Source: Pseudooceanicola sediminis (GTDB lineage Bacteria; Pseudomonadota; Alphaproteobacteria; Rhodobacterales; Rhodobacteraceae). Taken from it: a DNA stretch of 64,000 nucleotides. A model generated the notes under the pieces. That model saw only the letters and a program-made list of their open reading frames with translations. It was not told where the DNA came from and ran no database searches. The stretch is taken from contig NZ_QWJJ01000015.1 in assembly GCF_003575965.1 (NCBI RefSeq), positions 62,001 to 126,000 of the forward strand, written 5' to 3'. Position numbers and translations under genes: made by a program. Every line of letters begins with the position of its first letter. Positions within the stretch are counted from its first letter, which is position 1. Shown here one piece after another: positions 49,880 to 58,810 of the stretch.

Positions 49880-52083
49880 GCGAGGCGGCCCCTTTCGCGG
49901 CCTGTCCGGCCTGTGGTGTGGCCCCCGCGGCGGACGAGATTGCCGCCCGCGCGCTGAAGGACGTGACGCTGATGCTGTCGATCCCCGGCCTTCATTGCGC
50001 CGCCTGCATCGACACGGTGGAACGCGCCCTGACCGCGGAACCCGGCGTCCGGGGCGCGCGGGTGAACCTGACGCTGAAACGTGCGCAGGTCAGCGCGTCG
50101 CCCGGGGTCGAGGCGGCGAGGCTGGTGCGGGCGGTCGTGGCCGCCGGATACGAGGCGCATGAGCTGGATGCGGGTGCCATCGCGGCCACCGCGACGGACC
50201 GTGCAGGGCGCGATCTGCTGATGCGGCTGGCCGTGGCGGGCTTTGCCAGCATGAATGTCATGCTGTTGTCGGTGTCTGTCTGGGCGGGGGCCGAGGATGC
50301 GACGCGTGATCTGTTTCACTGGATCAGCGCCGCGATCACCCTGCCCGCCATTGCCTTTTGCGCCCAGCCGTTCTTTCGCAACGCTTGGGGCGCGCTGCGG
50401 GTCGGGCGGCTGAACATGGATGTGCCGATCACGCTGGCCCTCGTGCTGGCGCTGGTCACATCGCTTTGGGAGGTCTCGCTGTCGGGCGAGGATGCCTATT
50501 TCGACGCGGCGCTGACGCTGACCTTTTTCCTGCTGGCCGGCCGGTATCTGGATCACCGCACGCGCGCCATGGCGCGATCCGCCGCCGAGGAACTGGCGGC
50601 GCTGGAGGTGCCGCGTGCCGTGATCCTGCGCGACGGGGCCGAGGTGCCGGTGCCGGTGGCCGAGGTCGCGATCGGTGATCTGGTGCGGGTGCGTCCCGGT
50701 GGCCGGATGCCGGTGGACGGCGTGGTCGTCGGGGGGGAGTCGGAGCTGGATCGCAGCCTGCTGACCGGCGAGACGCTGCCGGTGCAGGCGACGCCGGGGC
50801 AGGCGGTCAGCGCGGGCGAGGTCAACCTGACGGGGCCGTTGCTGGTGCGGGCGACAGCCGTGGGGCGTGATACTTCGTTGCATCGGATGGCCGATCTGGT
50901 GGCCATCGCGGAAAGCGGGCGCAGCCGCTATACCTCGTTGGCCGACCGGGCCGCGCGGCTGTATGCGCCGGGGGTGCATATCCTGTCGGCGCTGGCCTTT
51001 GCGGGTTGGTGGCTGGGCACCGGGGATCTGCGCGTGGCGTTGAACATCGCCGCCGCCGTGCTGATCATCACCTGCCCCTGTGCGTTGGGGCTGGCGGTGC
51101 CCGCAGTGACGACGGCGGCGTCCGGGCGGCTGTTCCGGCGCGGGTTGCTGATCAAGCATGAAACCGCGCTGGAGCGGCTGGCGCTGGTCGATACCGTGGT
51201 CTTTGACAAGACCGGGACGCTGACCGCAGGGGTGCCCGTGGCGACCAACCTTGCCGATGTCGACGACACGACGCTGGGGGTGGCGCTGGCGCTGGCGCAG
51301 GGGTCGTCGCATCCGCTGAGCCGGGCGCTGGTGCAGGCGCTCGACGGGCGGGTCGAGCCCGCTAAGCTAAGCGATCTGCGCGAGGTGCCGGGCCATGGCA
51401 CCGAGGCGCTGCTGGGCGATCGCCGCGCGAGGCTGGGCCGGGCGGACTGGTGCGGCAACGGCGCAGCCGCGCAGGGCGAGGCGCCGGTGCTGCCGCGCGC
51501 GGCAGTGGGGATGGCGTCGTATTTGCAGATCGGTGGCCGCGTGCATGTGCTGACGTTCGAGGACCATCTGCGCCCGGGCGCCAGTCAGGCTATCGCCGCG
51601 TTGCGGGCGCAGGGGCTGCGGGTTCTTCTGCTGTCGGGCGATGCCGAAGGGCCGGTACGGCGGCTGGCCGAGCAGCTGGGCATCACCGATTGGCAGGCCG
51701 CGCTGCTGCCCGCCGACAAGGCCGCACGAATCGCCGCCTTGCAGAGCGCCGGTGCCAAGGTGCTGATGGTCGGGGATGGCTTAAATGACACAGTTGCGCT
51801 GAGAACTGCCGATGTCAGCCTCTCGCCCGCCTCTGCGTTGGACGCTGCGCGGGTTGCCTCCGATATTGTGCTTCTGGGTGGCGACCTGTCGCCCATTCCC
51901 GACGTGCTTCTCACCGCCTCTCGCGCAATCCGGCGCATTCGTGAGAATTTCCGAATTGCGACGTTCTACAACGTGATTGCCGTGCCGTTGGCGGTGGCGG
52001 GTTTCTGTTCCCCCCTCATAGCGGCGCTGGCCATGTCGGCCAGCTCGGTCACGGTGTCGCTCAACGCGCTGCGACTGAGGTAA
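49876..52083 (+). CDS. ccoI: Copper-exporting P1B-type ATPase CcoI
   Basis: 735 residues from the ATG at 49876 (ATGA overlap with ccoH). An N-terminal CPAC pair and a heavy-metal-associated domain with GLHCAAC (Cys41, Cys44) precede eight membrane helices. The membrane metal site is Cys400-Pro-Cys402, the phosphorylated Asp444 lies in DKTGTLT, and the hinge is GDGLNDT. In ccoGHIS clusters this FixI/CopA2-type pump supplies copper for CuB of CcoN. Confidence 0.95.
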   Translation: MSEAAPFAACPACGVAPAADEIAARALKDVTLMLSIPGLHCAACIDTVERALTAEPGVRGARVNLTLKRAQVSASPGVEAARLVRAVVAAGYEAHELDAGAIAATATDRAGRDLLMRLAVAGFASMNVMLLSVSVWAGAEDATRDLFHWISAAITLPAIAFCAQPFFRNAWGALRVGRLNMDVPITLALVLALVTSLWEVSLSGEDAYFDAALTLTFFLLAGRYLDHRTRAMARSAAEELAALEVPRAVILRDGAEVPVPVAEVAIGDLVRVRPGGRMPVDGVVVGGESELDRSLLTGETLPVQATPGQAVSAGEVNLTGPLLVRATAVGRDTSLHRMADLVAIAESGRSRYTSLADRAARLYAPGVHILSALAFAGWWLGTGDLRVALNIAAAVLIITCPCALGLAVPAVTTAASGRLFRRGLLIKHETALERLALVDTVVFDKTGTLTAGVPVATNLADVDDTTLGVALALAQGSSHPLSRALVQALDGRVEPAKLSDLREVPGHGTEALLGDRRARLGRADWCGNGAAAQGEAPVLPRAAVGMASYLQIGGRVHVLTFEDHLRPGASQAIAALRAQGLRVLLLSGDAEGPVRRLAEQLGITDWQAALLPADKAARIAALQSAGAKVLMVGDGLNDTVALRTADVSLSPASALDAARVASDIVLLGGDLSPIPDVLLTASRAIRRIRENFRIATFYNVIAVPLAVAGFCSPLIAALAMSASSVTVSLNALRLR

Positions 52084-52088
52084 CGACC

Positions 52089-52247
52089 ATGGAAGTTCTC
52101 GTCTGGCTGATCCCGATTTCCCTGTTTCTGGGCGGGCTGGGGCTGATCGCCTTTGTGTATACGGTGCGGAGTGGTCAATACGACGACCCCGACGGCAATT
52201 CACAACGCATCCTGTCCGAACAATGGGACCATCACCCGAAGGCCTGA
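52089..52247 (+). CDS. ccoS: cbb3 oxidase assembly protein CcoS
   Basis: 52 residues beginning MEVLVWLIPISLFLGGLGLI. One membrane helix (about 3-25) is followed by FVYTVRSGQYDDPDGNSQRIL, the CcoS signature including the conserved GQYDD segment. It starts 5 bp after ccoI. CcoS is needed for cofactor insertion into the oxidase. It completes ccoGHIS and is followed by a long terminator hairpin. Confidence 0.95.
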   Translation: MEVLVWLIPISLFLGGLGLIAFVYTVRSGQYDDPDGNSQRILSEQWDHHPKA

Positions 52248-52323
52248 CCCGGAGACCCGATCTGCGCATCCCAGGGGGGGACCAGCTGCCAGCCGCCCCC
52301 GCGACAGACAGGCCTTGGGGACA

Positions 52324-52369
52324 CGACATGAAAACGGGCGCCCGGCGGGGCGCCCGTTTTTGCATGTCG
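52324..52369. terminator. Long hairpin terminator after ccoS
   Basis: CGACATG...ACGGGCGCC pairs with GGCGCCCGT...GCATGTCG, the two arms enclosing a GC stem followed by TTTTT. A-rich and T-rich flanks allow bidirectional use between the convergent ccoS and dacA genes. Confidence 0.88.
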
Positions 52370-52396
52370 GGATAAGGGGGAGGCCGGCAGCGCGGC

Positions 52397-54013
52397 TCAG
52401 GTGCCGGGGCCGACCATGAAGCAGGTCATGTTGCGCGCGGTCAGGCGCTGGCACGTGCGGTCGGCGGCGTCCCGGGTCAGGCCGACAAAGTTGGCCTCCC
52501 ACCCGGTGGGTTTTTGCAGCACCTTGCGCTCTGCCCCCTCCAGCGTTTCGATCTCGGACAGCGCGGTGGTCAGCAGGATACGCTCGGCAATGCCCTTGGT
52601 ATTGTAGCGCCCGATGCTGACCCCCCACAGGGCCTCGGCCGAGGCATTCATCCGGGTGACGACGACGCGTTCCGGTTCTGCCACGGCGGCGGGCTTGATC
52701 ACCGCGGGCTCTGCCTGGATGACGGGTTCGGCGGTTGGGGCTGCGCTTGCAGATGCGGGCGCGGTGGCCGGGACGGCGGCGGGAAATTGCGTCAGCAGGT
52801 CCTTGGGCCGTGGCATCGGATTGAGGCGGGCATATTCGGGCTGTTCGACGACAGCGGCGGCAACCTCGATCGCTTCGGGTTCGGGGGGGGGATCGTAGGA
52901 TTTGCTGGCAACCAGTTCCGCAACCTGCTGGGCGATATCGTCGGTGGTTGCGGCGGCGAGCACGGTATCGCTTTCATCGGGATCCTGATCCCCCTGCGAA
53001 ATGACCGCGGCTGCGGGAACGACGGCGTCCGCCTGGGCCACGAGAACCGGTTCGGGCTGGCCGGGCCGCGCCCTGGGCCGCAGCGACCGGGTGACCGAGA
53101 TCACGCGGTTGACCGTCTTGCCCGCCATCAGCAGCGGATCCTGCGGCGCATAGTTGGGAGCCGGTGGGGCCAGGCGGGGCGCGTTGCGGGGGGCACGGTC
53201 AAAGCCCATGTCGAGCAGCTCTGCCATCCGCTGGTTGCGCCAGGCGGTCGAGCGGCCACCGAACACCGCCGCGATGATGCGGACATCACCGCGCACGGCC
53301 GAGGCGACCAGGTTGAAACCGGCGGCATTGGTATATCCGGTCTTGATGCCATCCGCGCCCTTGTACGCCGACAGGAACTTGCGGTTGGTGTTGTAGAGCG
53401 TGTGGCCGGGGATCGAGGTCTGCTTGCGCCCGAAAAGATTGTAGTATTCGGGATAGTCGAACAGCAGGTGCCGCCCTAGCGTGGCCATGTCGCGCGCGGT
53501 CGACAGGTGGCCGGTACGGGTCAGGCCGTTGGCGTTCTTGAAGGTCGAGCTGGTCATGCCGAGCGCCTTGGCAGTGCGATCCATCCGCGCGGCAAAGGCG
53601 GGTTCGCTGCCGCCGAGGTAATCACCGATGGCGGTGGCGGCGTCATTGGCGGATTTCACGGCAGCGGCCCGGATCAGGTAGCGCAGCTTGATCCGCTGGC
53701 CTTCGCGCAGGCCCAGTTTCGAGGGCGGTTCCTGCGAGGCGTTGCGTGACACGCGGATTTCGGTGTCCAGGCTGACCTCGCCTTTGCGCACCGCCTCGAA
53801 GGCGATGTAGAGCGTCAGCATCTTGGTGAGAGAGGCCGGGTGCAGGCGGGTATCGGCATTGCTTGAATGCAGGACTTCGCCGGTGCGGGCATCCATCACG
53901 ATGGCGGCATAGGGCGCTGCCTGTGCTGCCGTGGAGAGAAATAGCACCAGAAGAAATGCTGCGAATGTCGAAATGAGCCCCCAAAGGGGACGACTGCTCT
54001 GCCGCGCCGTCAC
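52397..54013 (-). CDS. dacA: D-alanyl-D-alanine carboxypeptidase with C-terminal SPOR-like domain
   Basis: 538 residues from a GTG at 54013. It has AGGTG upstream and gives an immediate signal peptide (LISTFAAFLLVLFLSTAAQA); an ATG at 54139 would add 42 basic residues. The penicillin-binding domain has SLTK (Ser61-Lys64), SAN (121-123) and KTG (224-226). A long Pro/Ala/Val-rich linker (about 290-460) leads to a C-terminal SPOR-like domain that would bind denuded peptidoglycan at the septum. It trims the terminal D-alanine of stem peptides. Confidence 0.88.
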   Translation of the reverse strand: MTARQSSRPLWGLISTFAAFLLVLFLSTAAQAAPYAAIVMDARTGEVLHSSNADTRLHPASLTKMLTLYIAFEAVRKGEVSLDTEIRVSRNASQEPPSKLGLREGQRIKLRYLIRAAAVKSANDAATAIGDYLGGSEPAFAARMDRTAKALGMTSSTFKNANGLTRTGHLSTARDMATLGRHLLFDYPEYYNLFGRKQTSIPGHTLYNTNRKFLSAYKGADGIKTGYTNAAGFNLVASAVRGDVRIIAAVFGGRSTAWRNQRMAELLDMGFDRAPRNAPRLAPPAPNYAPQDPLLMAGKTVNRVISVTRSLRPRARPGQPEPVLVAQADAVVPAAAVISQGDQDPDESDTVLAAATTDDIAQQVAELVASKSYDPPPEPEAIEVAAAVVEQPEYARLNPMPRPKDLLTQFPAAVPATAPASASAAPTAEPVIQAEPAVIKPAAVAEPERVVVTRMNASAEALWGVSIGRYNTKGIAERILLTTALSEIETLEGAERKVLQKPTGWEANFVGLTRDAADRTCQRLTARNMTCFMVGPGT

Positions 54014-54496
54014 TGTGTCACCTATCTGCCTCGATGCCGCCGGATTTCCGGCTGGTCCGGATTGGGTCGCCGATTTTCCGGCTGACCATTCTTTATTGTG
54101 AAAAAGGCTAACACAGGGTGTCTTTCGGGCAAAGCGCATTGTTTCAATGGATTGCAGGGCGAGGCTGCACCTTGCGGCGGCAGTGCCAATATGTGGTGAC
54201 GTGACCCGCGACACCTACAAGACCGGCCAGCGGACAGGGTCCGTCAATGGCGCATTTCCGGCACAGTGTTGACGCAAATGCAACAGAACAAGGGACTAAC
54301 GCCTTGGTGAGTGGACGTGAAGCGACGCTGAGCTATGCGACTATCGCCCGCCCCACGCCGAGTCGTCCGCGCCATTGCGCGCGCGCCGTGCCCTGCGCCG
54401 GGGGCACGGCCCCGCCGCTGATCGCGATCTTGGCACGCACAAAACCGGCGCTTTTGCGCTGAGACCTGCCGGAATCACCGGCGCGGGGCGCTGGAT
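54014..54496. other. 483-bp region between dacA and the HAD hydrolase gene
   Basis: No convincing gene. It holds the dacA upstream region with an AT-rich stretch near 54085-54115, a perfect 9-bp-arm hairpin (GCCGTGCCC / GGGCACGGC, 54385-54410), and a GCGC-AAAA-GCGC stem with TTTT on the minus strand near 54440 that may end the HAD transcript. Short open frames here lack ribosome-binding sites. Confidence 0.55.
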
Positions 54497-55204
54497 TCAG
54501 CCGATATCGCGCATCAGGGCGGCCAGCTGACCAAGGTCGGGCAGTTCGCGGAACCGGCTGCCGTCGGTCTGTTCGGGGGCTTCGGCGTGTTCCAATGCCC
54601 AGGTGTCGCCATGCGGCACGTGAATGCCCCATCCGCCGGCCTCGATCACCGGCAGGACGTCGGATTTCAGCGAATTGCCGACCATCAGCGCCCGGGCGGC
54701 GCCGTCTCCGTGGCGGTTGAATATCTGGCTATAGACCGGGGCGGTCTTGTCCGACACGATCTCGACCGCGTGAAACAGATCGCCAAGGCCCGATTGCGCC
54801 AGCTTGCGTTCCTGGTCCAGCAGGTCGCCCTTGGTGATCAACAGCACGCGGTGGGTCTGTGCGGCCGCTTCGACGGCGGCGCGGGCGTGGGGCAGCAGGT
54901 CGATGGGGTGACGCAGCATCTCTTGTCCGGCGTCGATCAGTTGGCGGATGACGGCGGCGGGCACGCGTTCGTCCGTCACCTCGATCGCGGTTTCGATCAT
55001 CGACAGCACGAAACCCTTGATGCCATAGCCATAGCGCCCCAGGTTGCGACGCTCTGCGTCCAGCAACGTACGCTCCAGGTGGTCGCGTTCCGCATAATCC
55101 GACAGCAGGTCGACGAATCGCCCCTCGGTCAGGCGAAAGAAGCGTTCGTTGTGCCAGAGCGTGTCATCGGCATCAAAGCCAATGGTGGTGATGTTTTGCG
55201 TCAT
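54497..55204 (-). CDS. HAD family hydrolase (HAD-IA)
   Basis: 235 residues. Motif I is DADDT with nucleophile Asp11 and acid Asp13, motif II LLITKGD, motif III lysine in QERKLAQ or the following segment, and motif IV VGNSLKSDVLP. A four-helix cap (about 20-90) fits a phosphatase of small phosphorylated substrates. The substrate is unknown. It is divergent from clpS with about 150 bp between. Confidence 0.88.
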   Translation of the reverse strand: MTQNITTIGFDADDTLWHNERFFRLTEGRFVDLLSDYAERDHLERTLLDAERRNLGRYGYGIKGFVLSMIETAIEVTDERVPAAVIRQLIDAGQEMLRHPIDLLPHARAAVEAAAQTHRVLLITKGDLLDQERKLAQSGLGDLFHAVEIVSDKTAPVYSQIFNRHGDGAARALMVGNSLKSDVLPVIEAGGWGIHVPHGDTWALEHAEAPEQTDGSRFRELPDLGQLAALMRDIG

Positions 55205-55355
55205 TTTTGCAATGCCTTTCCCGCCGAAGGTCTTTCAACCGGCGGGGCGGACGTTATATAGTTCACTCAAAGCCCGAAACCCCTATGTGCCCGTGACGGG
55301 TGCCCCTGCGCCCGATCCGGGTGCCCCGGTACCCCGAGACGGGTGATTGAGTGCT

Positions 55356-55697
55356 ATGACGATGAACCGGCCGACGATGATGGCAGACAGAACCGACGAC
55401 GACAGCGACATCAATGTCGTTGTCGATACGCGTCCGCGCACCAAGCGCCCGCCGCTGTACAAGGTTCTGTTGCTGAACGACGATTACACGCCGATGGAAT
55501 TCGTCGTGCTGATCCTGGAGCAGTTCTTTCACATGACCCACGCGGAAGCATTCGAGATCATGCTGACCGTGCACAAGAAGGGTGTCGCGGTCGTCGGCGT
55601 GTTCAGCCACGAGATTGCCGAAACCAAGGTCGCGCAGGTGATGGATTTCGCCCGCAAGCACCAGCATCCGCTGCAATGCACGATGGAAAAGGAATAA
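55356..55697 (+). CDS. clpS: ATP-dependent Clp protease adaptor ClpS
   Basis: 113 residues from the ATG at 55356; ATGs at 55362 and 55377 are alternatives and none has a strong ribosome-binding site. The core is [27 protein letters not shown], with the N-degron-binding Asn-Asp pair and the ClpA-contacting segment [24 protein letters not shown]. The N-terminal tail (about 1-33) is flexible and acidic. ClpS delivers N-end-rule substrates to ClpAP. clpA does not follow directly. Confidence 0.95.
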   Translation: MTMNRPTMMADRTDDDSDINVVVDTRPRTKRPPLYKVLLLNDDYTPMEFVVLILEQFFHMTHAEAFEIMLTVHKKGVAVVGVFSHEIAETKVAQVMDFARKHQHPLQCTMEKE

Positions 55698-55705
55698 TTT
55701 CCAAT

Positions 55706-56797
55706 ATGACCGGAGCTCGTCTGACGCTGGCCCTCGAGGCTGGCGGGTTGGTGCTGCCCGAGGGCCGCATCGCCATATTGTCCCCGCGCGCCGGTGCGGA
55801 TCTGTCGGCCCTGCCGAAGGATCGCTGCCATGTGATCACCGGGTTCAGGCCCGATCACGCCGCCTTTGCCGCCGCTGGCTATGGCTGCGCCGTGGCCCCC
55901 GAGGGGCGCTATGACGCGGTGCTGGTGTGCCTGCCCAGGGCCAAGGCGGCCGCGCGGGCGCTGATCGCGACGGCGCGGGGGCTGACGGACGGTGTGGTCA
56001 TCGTAGATGGACAGAAGGAAGACGGGATCGAATCGATCCTGAAAGAGAGCCGGGCCCGCGTGCCGGTCGAGGGGCCTGTCAACAAGGCGCATGGCAAGAT
56101 GTTCTGGATGTCGGCGCGCGACATGGCCGGCGACGTCTTTGCCGACTGGCAGGGGGGCACCGAAACGGTCGCGGGCGGTTTCGTCACTGCGCCGGGTGTG
56201 TTTTCTGCCGACGGGATCGACCCGGGGTCCCGGTTCCTGGCCGACACCCTGCCGCCGCTGCGCGGGCGGGTGGCCGACCTCGGGGCCGGCTGGGGCTATC
56301 TTTCGGCGCGGTTGCTGGAAAACGACGCGATCACCACGCTGGACCTGATCGAGGCGGACCACGCGGCGCTGGAGTGTGCCCGCGCGAACATTTCCGACCC
56401 GCGCGCAAGTTTTCACTGGGAGGACGCGCGCGAATGGCGCAGGGATAGCCCCTACGATGCAGTTGTGATGAACCCGCCGTTTCACACCGGGCGCACCGCC
56501 GATCCGGAGTTGGGGCGTGCCTTTATCCGGGCCGCGGCGCGGCTGCTGTCGACGCGCGGCACCCTGTACCTGGTGGCCAACCGGCACCTGGGCTACGAGA
56601 CCGTGCTTGACGAGATTTTCGGCAAGGTCAGTGCCCTGGGGGGCGACCGCAGCTTCAAGGTGTTGAGCGCGGAGCGCCCGACTCGCCAAGGGGCGGCGCA
56701 GGGCGTAAGGTCCGGCGCGGGACACAAGGACAAAGAGACCGCATCGGAGCACGCAGGCCGTGCACCGCGCGCGGGACGAAACGGGAAACACAGATGA
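55706..56797 (+). CDS. RsmC-like 16S rRNA (guanine-N2) methyltransferase
   Basis: 363 residues from the ATG at 55706. The N-terminal degenerate domain (about 1-170) precedes the SAM-binding domain with ADLGAGWGYLSARLLE (about 191-206) and the N2-guanine motif MNPPFHTG (Asn256-Phe259). This is the RsmC/RsmD/RlmG class acting on small-subunit rRNA. The last 35-40 residues are polar and low in complexity, not typical of the family, and run to an ATGA overlap with the next gene. Confidence 0.85.
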   Translation: MTGARLTLALEAGGLVLPEGRIAILSPRAGADLSALPKDRCHVITGFRPDHAAFAAAGYGCAVAPEGRYDAVLVCLPRAKAAARALIATARGLTDGVVIVDGQKEDGIESILKESRARVPVEGPVNKAHGKMFWMSARDMAGDVFADWQGGTETVAGGFVTAPGVFSADGIDPGSRFLADTLPPLRGRVADLGAGWGYLSARLLENDAITTLDLIEADHAALECARANISDPRASFHWEDAREWRRDSPYDAVVMNPPFHTGRTADPELGRAFIRAAARLLSTRGTLYLVANRHLGYETVLDEIFGKVSALGGDRSFKVLSAERPTRQGAAQGVRSGAGHKDKETASEHAGRAPRAGRNGKHR

Positions 56798-57594
56798 CAT
56801 TTTCGATTGCCGGCAAGACGGCCATTGTCACCGGGGCGGCCAACGGGATCGGGCTGGCCATTGCCAAGCTCTTTGCCAACAAGGGAGCCAACGTGATCTT
56901 TGCCGACATGGACGAAGCGCGATTGCAGGCCGAGCTGGGCGAGATCAGCGACGACAGCAACGTGCGCTATTTCGCCGGCGATCTGCGTGAAAAGCTGAGC
57001 ATCGCGAACTTGCTGTCGGCAACCATCGACGCCTTCGACACCGTGGATATCCTGGTGAACGCGTCGCGGCAGGTGATTCCGTCGGACCCGCTGAATCCGG
57101 ATGACGATGCCGTCGAGACATTGTTGCAGCAGAACCTGCTGACGGCGCTGCGGGTCAGCCAGACGGTGGCAAAGCGGATGATCAAGCAATCCGAAGGCCA
57201 GACCGAAGGTCAGGCGGGGGCGATCGTGAACCTGTCGTCGATCGCGGCACGGCGCACCCACCCGGATCTGCTGGCCTATTCCGTCAGCTCGGCCGCGCTG
57301 GACCAGCTGACGCGCAGCCTGGCCGTGGCCCTGGCGCCGCATCGCATCCGGGTCAATGCCGTTGCCTTCGGGTCGGTGATGTCGTCGAGCCTGAAAGAGA
57401 CGCTGAAGGACAATCGCGACTATCGCCTGGATATCGAGGAACATACCCCGCTGCATCGCATCGCCCCGCCGAGCGAGTTGGCCGAGGCGGTGCAATACCT
57501 GTGCTGCGAGGCCTCGTCCTTCATGACGGGCCAGATCATGACCGTGGATGGCGGGCGCACCCTGCTGGATCCGGTTGCGGCACCCGCCCACTGA
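56794..57594 (+). CDS. SDR family protein with altered catalytic motif
   Basis: 266 residues, overlapping the methyltransferase gene by 4 bp. The Rossmann loop TGAANGIG (about 13-20) is intact. The NNAG motif is replaced by NASR. The catalytic YxxxK reads YSVSS, with Tyr162 present but Ser166 in place of lysine, which would normally bind the nicotinamide ribose and lower the tyrosine pKa. C-terminal sequence (MTGQIMTVDGGRTLL) is typical of SDRs. It may bind NAD(P) without normal dehydrogenase activity. Confidence 0.85.
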   Translation: MTFSIAGKTAIVTGAANGIGLAIAKLFANKGANVIFADMDEARLQAELGEISDDSNVRYFAGDLREKLSIANLLSATIDAFDTVDILVNASRQVIPSDPLNPDDDAVETLLQQNLLTALRVSQTVAKRMIKQSEGQTEGQAGAIVNLSSIAARRTHPDLLAYSVSSAALDQLTRSLAVALAPHRIRVNAVAFGSVMSSSLKETLKDNRDYRLDIEEHTPLHRIAPPSELAEAVQYLCCEASSFMTGQIMTVDGGRTLLDPVAAPAH

Positions 57595-57617
57595 TCCGGC
57601 GGACCCATCGACGTCGG

Positions 57618-57686
57618 GGTGAGGAGGGGGCGCTGCCCCCGCCGCGCGGTGCGCGGCCCCCCGGGGGTATTTCTGGCCAGATGACA
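57618..57686 (+). repeat. Dispersed GGTATTT..GGCCAGATGA repeat, copy D
   Basis: GAGGAGGGGGCGCTGCCCCC is followed by a GCCGCGCGGTGCGCGGC stem and CCGGGGGTATTTCTGGCCAGATGA. It ends 12 bp before hemF, in the same position relative to the start codon as copy A before dgcA. Confidence 0.8.
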
Positions 57687-57698
57687 CGGGAGCCGGGT

Positions 57699-58592
57699 AT
57701 GAGCGACAGCATGGAAACGGAGAAGGCACAGGCGAGCGCGTGGTTTCGTGCGCTGCGCGACGAGATCGTTGCCGCCTTCGAGGCGCTGGAGGATGCACTG
57801 GTGTGCGGGCCGATGGCCGAGTGTGCGCCGGGACGATTCGAGGTGAGCGAAACGCGGCGCACATCGGACGACGGATCGGATGCCGGTGGCGGGGTCATGA
57901 GCGTGATGCGCGGTGGTCGGGTGTTCGAAAAGGTCGGGGTGAATATTTCCACCGTTTACGGAACGCTGGGCGCGCGCGCGCAGGCGGCCATGGCCGCGCG
58001 CAAGGGGCTGCCGGGGATGGCCGAAGATCCGCGTTTCTGGGCCAGCGGGATCAGCCTGGTTGCGCATATGCAGAACCCGCACGTGCCGGCGGTCCACATG
58101 AACACGCGGATGTTCTGGACCCCCCATGCCTGGTGGTTCGGCGGCGGTTCGGACCTGAATCCCTGCATTGAATACGCCGAGGACACCGCACATTTCCATG
58201 CCGTGCAGAAAGCCCATTGCGACCGGCACGATGCAGCGTTCTATCCCCGCTTCAAGGCCTGGGCGGACGAGTATTTCCATATCCCGCATCGCAAGCGTGC
58301 GCGGGGTGTTGGCGGGATCTTTCTGGACGATCATTGTTCGGGGGACTGGGCCGCGGATTTCGCCTTTATCCGCGATGTCGGCCAGGCGTTTCTGCCCGCC
58401 TATCGCCCGCTGGTCGCGGCGCGCATGGCACAGCCATGGAACGGGGCCGACAAGGAGGCACAGCTGGTGCACCGCGGATTGTATGCCGAGTACAACCTTG
58501 TCTATGATCGGGGCACCCGGTTCGGCCTGGAAACCGGGCATGATGCCAATGCCGTGCTGATGAGCCTGCCGCCACTGGCCAAGTGGATCTGA
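57699..58592 (+). CDS. hemF: Oxygen-dependent coproporphyrinogen III oxidase
   Basis: 297 residues from the ATG at 57699, with GGGAG upstream. Typical blocks are GGGVMSVMRGGRVFEKVGVN, HMNTRMFW, WWFGGGSDLNPC, GVGGIFLDDH and the C-terminal RGTRFGLETGHDANAVLMSLPP. It converts coproporphyrinogen III to protoporphyrinogen IX using oxygen, complementing the oxygen-independent HemN encoded 18 kb away. It stands as a single gene immediately after a dispersed repeat. Confidence 0.97.
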   Translation: MSDSMETEKAQASAWFRALRDEIVAAFEALEDALVCGPMAECAPGRFEVSETRRTSDDGSDAGGGVMSVMRGGRVFEKVGVNISTVYGTLGARAQAAMAARKGLPGMAEDPRFWASGISLVAHMQNPHVPAVHMNTRMFWTPHAWWFGGGSDLNPCIEYAEDTAHFHAVQKAHCDRHDAAFYPRFKAWADEYFHIPHRKRARGVGGIFLDDHCSGDWAADFAFIRDVGQAFLPAYRPLVAARMAQPWNGADKEAQLVHRGLYAEYNLVYDRGTRFGLETGHDANAVLMSLPPLAKWI

Positions 58593-58810
58593 GCAAATGG
58601 CTATCGGCACAGGCACCTTGCGGACGCGGCGCCGTTCGGCAACCTGACTTTCGTCCCGTCTTGCGGACCACGCCACATGAAGGCCTTTGCGAGGCGATGC
58701 AGGATTGCCGCGCCCGCCAACCGAATCCACCCGCGCGCGGTTGCAAGGCTGTGCGGGCCGCGCCATCACGCTAGGTTTGGCACAGGCGGACATCCCGGGG
58801 GCAATCGGTC

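Noticed and set aside
54247-54462. A 71-codon plus-strand frame in the dacA-HAD gap
   Set aside because: No ribosome-binding site, no recognisable features, and it runs through a hairpin; treated as non-coding.
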